Of a stretch of 64,000 nt of DNA, positions 58,001 to 64,000 are shown in pieces. Numbering within the stretch: position 1 is the first letter of the stretch; each line of letters begins with the position of its first letter. Position numbers and translations under genes: made by a program. The notes under the pieces were generated by a model. The model was not told the origin of the DNA. It did not search any database and saw only the letters and a program-made list of their open reading frames with translations. This stretch comes from Lineus longissimus (taxonomy: Eukaryota > Nemertea > Pilidiophora > Heteronemertea > Lineidae), in contig NC_088316.1 in the NCBI RefSeq assembly GCF_910592395.1, positions 12,588,001-12,652,000 of the forward strand. The letters are read 5' to 3'.

Positions 58001-60506
58001 ATCGGATAAACTGTTCATTGCAAAAAAGGAGTTACCATTGCCACAGGCACTTACAAAGCGGATCGCAACTTCACTAACCGCTTTCGTTTTCGACCCACTG
58101 GGGTTAATAGCACCAATGACTGTTCCCGCCAAAGCATTTGTAAATAAACTCTGGAAGCAAAATAGCAATTGGGATGAAAACTTGTCATCACAGGACCAAG
58201 AACAATGGATAAAGATAGCCGAAAACCTCAGACAGGTGAATGATGTGAAACTACCACGTTGGCTAGGTGCCAACACCAAAAAACCACTTGAAATCATTAT
58301 ATTCTGTGACGCATGTCCAACCACCGCACTTGGATGCGTCGCCTACGCTAAACAGGATACCACTATCGCGCTGTTAGGATCCAAAAACAAAGTCATATCC
58401 AGCAAAAACGCACACCAAACAGTACCAAAACTTGAACTGATGGCCATGGTGATGGGAGTTGAATTCGGCGACACCCTGCGTAAAATCTACGCAAAGGACT
58501 ACCCAGCGATTGAAATTACCTACACCACAGACTCTGAAATCGCCCTCTACTGGTTGAAGTCAGGAAAGAAACTCAAACCCTTCGTACAGAATCGTGTAAA
58601 CATCATCCGGGAGAAATCCAACCCCAACTCATGGTATCACGTGGCAACAGATGAAAATTCCGCCGATATCCTGTCCCGAGGTGCTACACATGAAGAATTA
58701 CAGAGATCGTCATGGATCACAGGACCTAAATGGTTAACCCAGCCAAGGCATACATGGCCCCTCAAGGATATACAGGACAAACCTGAAATCGCGATAACCC
58801 TTGCCGCAGGAGTAGAAATGGCAAATGTTTTTCAACCAGCCAGTCAAAACATAAACATAAGCAATGTCATAGATATCAACAGGTTTAGCTCATTGCAGAA
58901 ACTTCTCCGAGTCACCGCGCTTGTGACACGCGCCTTCAGGTCAGGACCAATCAACCGTAGCATGCTTACTGCAGAGGATGTAAACAAAGCCGAGAAATTA
59001 TGGATATCACATATCCAAACCACAGCATATGCAGACGTACTGACCTACTTCCAATGCCTCCACTCCGGGAGGGCTACCAGGTTTCCTAAACGCCCAGCCA
59101 TCATTAACCAGCTCGGACTATTCATAGATAAATCGAACATTATCCGCTGCGGGGGGAGAATCTCCGCCGCTGATGTGGCACCGGACCGCAAATATCCGAT
59201 TCTACTGCCCCACCGATCCTACCTGACAACATTGGTCATTCAAAACGCTCATCATACCATGGTTCACTATGGTGTTGGCTCAACCATGGCACACCTTCGT
59301 AACAAATACTGGATTACGTCCATGCGGGCGTCAGTGAAGAAAGTCATTGGACGCTGCGTCATCTGCAAGAAAGTAGCAGGCCGGCCATACCTCACACCCG
59401 TCGCACCACCACTACCAGAATTTCGAATAAACGATCTAACCGCCTTCAAATCTACAGCAGTGGACTTTACATCGCATCTCTACGTGCGAGTCAATAACAC
59501 CACTCAGAAAGTGTATGTCTGCCTCTTCACTTGTTGCACGACACGCGGTGTACACTTAGAAATCACTCCGGATCTTACAGTGGAATCTTTCATCAGATCT
59601 TTCAGACGATTCACGTCAACACATTCCACACCAAGCCTCATATATTGCGACAATGCTAAAACTTTCACAGGAGCCGATGCAGAACTCAAACGCTTATACA
59701 ACATTGTTAGCAGTGACCGCTTCAAAAATCACCTCACCGACAAAGGAATATATTTCAAATATGCGCCTGTACAAGCAAGTTGGTTCGCCGGTGTTCACGA
59801 GAGACTAATTGGTGTAACCAAATTAGCACTTAAGAAAACTCTAAACAAATCACTAGTCTCGATTGACGAATTCCAGACCCTGATTAAGGAAATCCAGGCT
59901 ACCATAAACAACAGACCACTTACATATCTATCAGCGGATCCGAAGGAACTGAAGGCCATCACGCCAAATAACCTCATCTACGGACATGATGTCACATTGT
60001 TGCCAAATGAAGACATGCAGAATGAATCATTTGATCCAACATACGCCGGTCGCGATAAGCTTGAAAAAATAGCACACAAACGCGCTCAACTCCTAGAAAC
60101 GTTCCGAACACGCTTCTACGATGAATACCTCGCGAGATTGCGGCAACAGCATCAATATGAACTCAGAAAGCAAAACGCAAAAAGTGACGTCATAAAACTC
60201 GGCGACGTAGTGCTAGTACACGACAAGGACACGCCCAGAAGAAAATGGAAACTCGGAATAATCATGGAACTGCACCCAGGAATCGATGGATTGACTCGGT
60301 CAGCACTAGTGCGCACCGCAACTGGAAAATCAAACCGCGCGATTGGAAAATTGTACCCGCTAGAGCTAAATGTTGACGAATTAATCGAGCAGACCGCATC
60401 TGAAAAAACTGTTTTGAACAAAAATGAAACGAGTCGCCCTAAAAGGTCAACCGCGGACCTTACTAGGCTGAGGATCAGGGAGAATCTAGACTATTACGAA
60501 CAGTAA
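55032..60506 (+). CDS. BEL/Pao Gag-Pol polyprotein (1824 aa)
   Basis: One unbroken frame. Residues about 20-90 are charged and helix-rich. About 134-307 match the Gag region common to BEL elements (DUF1759-like; KLPIFDGKFTAWTAFWD). About 356-420 are cysteine/histidine knuckles (CPFCAGPH, CSNCLGPHFYREC, CRTCDRFHH). The aspartic protease site is expected at 513-515, where the sequence reads D-R-G instead of the usual D-S/T-G. RT: D846 in LTADIARAF and YVDN at 922-925 in place of the commoner YVDD. RNase H: D1093, E1135, D1167, D1212. The integrase has an H-C zinc finger (H1407/H1408, C1442, C1445) and a D1478, D1540, E1590 triad with 49 residues between the last two. The DUF5641-like C-terminal domain is about 1717-1780 (GDVVLVHD, then WKLG). 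The RNA copy would be reverse transcribed in Gag particles and integrated in the nucleus. Length is typical for BEL. Confidence 0.93.
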   Translation: MSKKQAKDFKKGVLALQQKRDVRLRTLDTEFGTATAVLENADISEDDIAEVEGHLEEMNDLYQTILEMNEQIEKQLTDLKDSDAIDKEITDSSAIRSQSRIKLLKVKNSLARQTKRNTTSSPDVTTERRKNKTAQLPKLKLPIFDGKFTAWTAFWDAIEADVIKGDYADITKFNYIIGQLTGNAKDAITGLHPSGENLPALIQLLKDRFGQPRKITRAHVYNLLDITPPGGHYASLREFHNKILGDIRSLENMDVSIEQCATFIVPVIERKLPKFLREKIGTAGQGDRFQVKKFMDRFTEELENISERMDTPTTATQQRNNSHAGNNRISVESFVSVPNTTYTKPPPQNYNRPKVCPFCAGPHNPFECKLPAHEKFIAVRQHKLCSNCLGPHFYRECQNQKRCRTCDRFHHTSLHDYFANSSRINPPRNNSQQHATSGCAIAPQSHCTVTVRKEQPPIANPLDTENTHAIPSETQNQEKSKPKEQEMDIILLETGKVKLLNDDKETIAGVLIDRGSMVTYISKEAATRLGLKPHRKRPLNVNGFAGHVTKRIYDAAYVNVKTNDGIQTIEALISNDEIVKPITQIGWDACQEYNYIAGLDLANDFSDRALTIDLMLGVDFAFEFLENRMVKGDGPTVQFSNIGCFVSGPLRPKMTPTIITTASSEATPHKVAIQDNELAFLESYLQANALHTSDVTDTEYDQKFKDEYLSKIQYKDSRYYVPLPWRTDHPELPNNLETCKSRIKQVMGRLRKLDLIDAYVNVMRENIEKDFVSEISHESTADTEGYYVPHFPVLRDSETTPVRIAFDASSGSPSLNDCLYEGPNMLQDLNELLMRFRVAKIGLTADIARAFLSVRLMECDRKYVKFLWYKDNDVTKEIVPYACNTIIFGNVSSPFALAITLQKHLAAHADSPVAKDMQNKLYVDNLLTGVDTDEEGLAYYHESRGLLNAAAMHLRQWGSNSEKLTNQIQADGLQTKSNDVGVLGLKWATKSDKLFIAKKELPLPQALTKRIATSLTAFVFDPLGLIAPMTVPAKAFVNKLWKQNSNWDENLSSQDQEQWIKIAENLRQVNDVKLPRWLGANTKKPLEIIIFCDACPTTALGCVAYAKQDTTIALLGSKNKVISSKNAHQTVPKLELMAMVMGVEFGDTLRKIYAKDYPAIEITYTTDSEIALYWLKSGKKLKPFVQNRVNIIREKSNPNSWYHVATDENSADILSRGATHEELQRSSWITGPKWLTQPRHTWPLKDIQDKPEIAITLAAGVEMANVFQPASQNINISNVIDINRFSSLQKLLRVTALVTRAFRSGPINRSMLTAEDVNKAEKLWISHIQTTAYADVLTYFQCLHSGRATRFPKRPAIINQLGLFIDKSNIIRCGGRISAADVAPDRKYPILLPHRSYLTTLVIQNAHHTMVHYGVGSTMAHLRNKYWITSMRASVKKVIGRCVICKKVAGRPYLTPVAPPLPEFRINDLTAFKSTAVDFTSHLYVRVNNTTQKVYVCLFTCCTTRGVHLEITPDLTVESFIRSFRRFTSTHSTPSLIYCDNAKTFTGADAELKRLYNIVSSDRFKNHLTDKGIYFKYAPVQASWFAGVHERLIGVTKLALKKTLNKSLVSIDEFQTLIKEIQATINNRPLTYLSADPKELKAITPNNLIYGHDVTLLPNEDMQNESFDPTYAGRDKLEKIAHKRAQLLETFRTRFYDEYLARLRQQHQYELRKQNAKSDVIKLGDVVLVHDKDTPRRKWKLGIIMELHPGIDGLTRSALVRTATGKSNRAIGKLYPLELNVDELIEQTASEKTVLNKNETSRPKRSTADLTRLRIRENLDYYEQ

Positions 60507-61092
60507 ACCTTAACCGAAACTCTCCAGCAAACTATGGATTACCGAACGCCAGATAAATGGACAAATGGACTAATGGGGTAGCAAGTAGACCAGGTCTTGA
60601 CCCGTCTACTAAGGAAATATAAGGTGTCTCCTTCCCCTAGCCAACCTACGGGCCACCCTATGAGCAGGGGTGCAGTACCCGTTTAGCTTCCCTCCGTCGG
60701 GGTTACGACGCCTGTCGTCCATGAGAAAAGACAAATAGACATTATTCAAAAGAATAGACATTGAATTTTTTATGATCAGCAACATCGACACGAAATGGAT
60801 TATCAGTTCTGACATCATCTTTTCATCATTTTGTATTTGAAGGTTCTTCACTTATTGTGTATTAGTCATAGAGTTATGTTTAGCAACATTGTACACGCGC
60901 AACTTTAATTGGAATGCAGGTGCATTGTTTGTTTAGATTACATGTAGTACCGTTAGGGTAAATTGAGGATTCATTGTTGACAACCTGTCACTCGGGACTG
61001 GCCCACTTTATGCACGCGTATTTCCGGAAACTTGAGGTCAAGTGACCGGCTCACTGGATGTAAACACAACTTAGATCTCGCTCGGCCGGGAG
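60507..61092. other. BEL 3' non-coding region
   Basis: 586 nt between the Pol stop and the 3' LTR. A minus-strand ORF here (60609-60851) has no motif. No env-like or accessory gene. Confidence 0.6.
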
Positions 61093-61365
61093 TGTCAGAT
61101 ATTGCATATGGTACCACCCAGAGCTTCGTTGCCAGAATCTACATCTGTTTTAGATTAACCCGGGGGCCACGGGTAGCGCTAGATTAGGACTTTCTCACGT
61201 TCGCAGTTTGCTTTGATGTCTGTAATATGCCACATTTGTGGGAAAATAAAGATATGATGATTCAGTTGTTAGTATGAAACCATCGTGTTTAGTTCGCCAT
61301 CAGATCTGCGATCGCTGCAACTCCCATTTAGTAAATGTGTAGGAATCATCTTGCCATTTATGACA
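61093..61365 (+). repeat. 3' LTR of the BEL element
   Basis: 273 bp; no difference from the 5' LTR was found by eye. AATAAA at 61245-61250. Confidence 0.92.
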
Positions 61366-61370
61366 GTTTT

Positions 61371-61506
61371 TCAGATCAATGGAAAACCGCTAAAGGTTTT
61401 GTTGCTTATGAGATGTGTTTTTCATTCTCTTAAAAACCTCTAAGCGTTGGTTGAAAAACCCTAAAAGGTTATTCCAAAGCTCCAAAATGTTTATTTTTAA
61501 AAATAT
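61371..61506. mobile_element. CACTCTTA MITE, right half (split by BEL)
   Basis: Continues the MITE of 54596-54681 after the duplicated GTTTT: AAAACCTCTAAGCG, then AAAGCTCCAAAATGTTTATT, ending near 61506. Confidence 0.7.
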
Positions 61507-62122
61507 GGGAATTGTCTGTTTGTATTAATATTCATTCGTGAAAAAGATTGCTCAACCACTTAAATCATAGTGTATTGCAGTATGCTCTGTAGACGGATGA
61601 TTTTGACGAAATAATTCCTTTTCAATTAATAACTTGAGATATGATGTCTTCTAATAAACATCACATTATGGACCATCTCCATGTCACCATCTTAATATTT
61701 CTTCCTACATGTAGCTCTAATCTCAAATAATTTGCCTTTTTTTAAATTTGAAAATGGCGTTTTTGACTCATTTTTGGGTCAGGGAGGTAAAAAAAGCCCG
61801 GAGCGAGGTCGTTTAAAAAAACCCCAACATGCCTTCCAATTTGACATTGAGCCGCAGACACTGCACACCAGAAGGTATAATATCACATACTCGGGTACGG
61901 GCGCGATTGATTGGCAAATAAAACCCAATTCATTACAAGAGTCAATTGTTTTTGTCTCATATCGCTTTTGTCTTTTGTATCGTCTGATAAAATATTAATC
62001 ACAATATTGTTGAGCACTGAACGCTGATAGTGTATCGTTTTCAGTTGAGCCACTATCAAAATTAAAATGATACAGATGAGGTTCATAAAGTGAAAATTGA
62101 TGTTGTAACTGATTTTCACAAA
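61507..62122. other. non-coding, nothing recognised
   Basis: AT-rich. No gene or repeat was recognised. Confidence 0.3.
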
Positions 62123-62209
62123 CTTAAAAACCTACAGTGATGCATGTTTTTTGGCTGAAAAATCCTAAAAGGTTTTTCGGGAGCTCAAAAACGTTTATTT
62201 ACAAGATTG
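62123..62209. mobile_element. CACTCTTA MITE, right-half fragment
   Basis: Holds GGCTGAAAAATCCTAAAAGG and GAGCTCAAAAACGTTTATTT; ends at AAGATTG. The left half is missing. Confidence 0.6.
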
Positions 62210-62436
62210 TGTGGTGCATTCATTAAACAAAATATCCGAGGCATTTAGGTTAATTTGGTAATTCCTGTCAGGACCGCAGTAGGAATGAACTAATTAGGCG
62301 ACGTTAAAAAATAATGATAATATTTTGTTAGATAGAAGGAGGAAGATATTTTAACCTACATAGTCGTGATGGTTCAAGAGAATATTCCGATACAGGGAAG
62401 ATACACCTGCTAAAGGGTCATTTCACTAAGAATGTT

Positions 62437-62660
62437 GACCGTACGCACCACTAATGTGGCTAGAAGTTGAAATTCTAAAGCATTAGAACTTTCTCAAAAT
62501 GAAGTGAATGCAAATTGCAATTGAGTGGGAGACTTTGTTTTCCAGGGAACAGCCTCCCATACCCTAAATGGGCAGTCGCTTCATTTTAATGGAGTGCTAA
62601 TTGCTTTAGGATTTCAAGTTCTAGCCAAAATGGTGGTGCCTATGGTCAATCCTTAATCGA
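62437..62660. mobile_element. fold-back MITE (TTCAAAATG family), copy 2
   Basis: The left arm CACCACTAATGTGGCTAGAA...TCAAAATGAAG faces the right arm CTTCATTTTAATGGAG...TAGCCAAAATGGTGGTG. Matches 43472-43700. Confidence 0.7.
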
Positions 62661-62786
62661 TACAGCCAAAGAGTGATTTTATGTTGTTGGTACTTAGTTT
62701 CATCCACAATTCTGTCTGAAGTAGTCCAGCGAGACATCCTCATCCGTGACAAGACCAATCCGGGCCGTTATATTCAACGACATACA

Positions 62787-63118
62787 TGTATAAACCATAA
62801 CGCTATTTTGCCCTATACCGCGCCATTAAGAGAATTCAGGCCTAGGCCAATTCACGATATATTGTCTTTAAACAAAGCCCGCTCCCACCTTGGCCTAAAT
62901 TCCCATTGTTCTACTGTTCTAATTGAGGGTTCTCAGGCAAATCTTGTTATCATGTATAAACCATAACGCTATTTTGCCCTTACCTCGCAATTAAGAGAAT
63001 TCAGGCCTAGGCCAATTCACGGTCTATTGTCTTTATACAAAGCCCGCTCGCACCTAGGCCTAAATTCCCATTGTCCTACTGTAACTGAGGGTTATCAGGG
63101 AAATCTTGTTAACATCGA
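62787..63118. repeat. 166-bp tandem duplication with GGCCTAGG palindromes
   Basis: Two units starting TGTATAAACCATAACGCTAT (62787 and 62953). Each contains AATTCAGGCCTAGGCC and CTTGGCCTAAATT or CACCTAGGCCTAAATT. A third, single copy is at 23125. Confidence 0.8.
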
Positions 63119-64000
63119 CCACATAAAACAGCTTTTATGGGGACGGTTGACCTTTACCGGCTTGGGCAAATAAACACCGACGTCTTCGCGTGAATTTTAC
63201 TACCACATTGTCTACTACGTCTCTGACTTGATTTTGTGTACATGCACCTGTAAGTTTTCGATACAGGTGTGCAAGGGATAGCAGTCCTAGGGCTGATAGT
63301 CCGTGTAACAATAGCCCGCATTGCTAAATGTTTTGGTTAGGGTTAGCGGTACAATAGATCATGCTGCTTAATTGATCAAATACAATGCTACCGGACTATG
63401 ACTCCAGGGGGACTATATCCGCTGTCACAACGGCCTCGCATATTTTTATTAGATGGAAAAATATTCACATCCAAGTGTTTTGACTGCTGGTCAGTTTCTT
63501 TTACAATGAAAATTTATTTTTTATGATATCTGATTTGACACCCAATATCAATCTATCACGATGATTACCCCAAAAACCTCCAACTGCTGCTTGTGATTAT
63601 GAAGGAGAGCAGAGGGACTGGAAGCCGTAAAGCATAAAGCGACCATAAATGTGGCATTACATCTTGGCAGTGTCACTTTCCGGTCATATTTCTGGCGGTA
63701 TCTCTCCCCTTGTGGTCCACTTGTTATCCTCCCATTTTTGACTAATATAGCGTGCGATATTACTTTACCTGGAGGGACGGCCGGTAATGTTTATTTAGGA
63801 GCAATGCCTTGCCTCTGGGAACACGGACTCCGAGGTCTTCGTGATATCGATTTTCTTATTAACACTTAAACACCGGCATTGGTATTGGTGATGATGGTGT
63901 TGTAACTTCAGTGCATAGCAAAATAGCAACAGTTTAAAGTGATACTATGATGTGATTTACAACTTTGCGGAAATACGTCCGTTTTTAATTGTTGATCACA
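63119..64000. other. non-coding, nothing recognised
   Basis: Only short ORFs without resemblance to any family (e.g. 63651-63869). Confidence 0.3.

Larger units (their letters stand above)
54677..61370 (+). mobile_element. BEL/Pao LTR retrotransposon, complete
   Basis: Target duplication GTTTT at 54677-54681 and 61366-61370. LTRs 54682-54954 and 61093-61365, both 273 bp and identical as far as I could compare by eye, beginning TGTCA and ending TGACA. The candidate primer-binding site TGGTGCCGTGACC starts directly after the 5' LTR (54955); I could not name the tRNA. A short purine stretch GGGAG abuts the 3' LTR. One ORF (55032-60506) encodes Gag and Pol in BEL order. 586 nt of non-coding DNA follow the ORF, with no env-like frame. 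A very recent insertion. Confidence 0.93.

Noticed and set aside
55032-60506. Other ORFs overlapping the BEL Gag-Pol frame on both strands
   Set aside because: All are shadows of the 1824-aa frame.
60609-60851. env-like or accessory ORF of the BEL element
   Set aside because: 80 aa on the opposite strand, without signal peptide, membrane segment or motif.
1-64000. CRISPR arrays, prophage or bacterial defence operon
   Set aside because: Repeats are minisatellites and MITEs, not spaced direct repeats; genes have spliceosomal introns, so the DNA is from an animal.

Overview
The window is nuclear DNA from an animal, most likely a marine invertebrate. The sequence shows GT-AG introns, a Kozak-type start, very large non-coding spaces, many fold-back MITEs, tRNA-headed SINEs, LINE 3'-end fragments, minisatellites and a full-length BEL/Pao LTR retrotransposon. 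The phylum cannot be fixed from the sequence alone. A DED-TIR immune-type gene together with this repeat mix would fit a mollusc, brachiopod, annelid, echinoderm or amphioxus. There are no bacterial operons, CRISPR arrays or plasmid features.

Layout. 0-9 kb is repeats: two pogo-like MITEs, a tRNA-headed SINE, a 20-bp minisatellite, a GATT microsatellite, two LINE 3' coding fragments, and a tandem array of about 905-bp units, each carrying a minus-strand tRNA-like block. 9.3-13.4 kb (+) holds the best host gene: nine exons whose splice phases all agree, encoding 449 aa with an N-terminal death effector domain (DED), a TIR domain and a second TIR-like domain. 13.5-14.8 kb is a 1.2-kb fold-back element. 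15-34 kb is mostly non-coding. It holds three short candidate first coding exons on + (16.95, 21.47 and 32.47 kb), all ending in phase 1, and a two-exon cysteine-rich gene 3' end on the minus strand (26.6-27.8 kb), plus several fold-back elements. 34-54 kb is repeat-rich non-coding DNA with LINE remnants (37.7, 46.4 and 47.9 kb), a 32-bp minisatellite (48.3 kb) and more MITEs. 54.68-61.37 kb is a BEL/Pao element with two apparently identical 273-bp LTRs, a 5-bp GTTTT target duplication and one uninterrupted 1824-aa Gag-Pol ORF. It landed inside an older fold-back MITE. The end of the window is MITEs and a 166-bp tandem duplication.

How the genes fit together. The DED-TIR-TIR protein has the build of a cytoplasmic signalling adaptor: MyD88 pairs a death domain with a TIR, and here a DED is paired with two TIRs. 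In both TIR units the position of the SARM1 catalytic glutamate is glutamine, followed directly by a phase-0 intron. This suggests a scaffold role and an internal domain duplication. The BEL element is a separate, very recent arrival. All family assignments are by eye from translated sequence; no database search was run.
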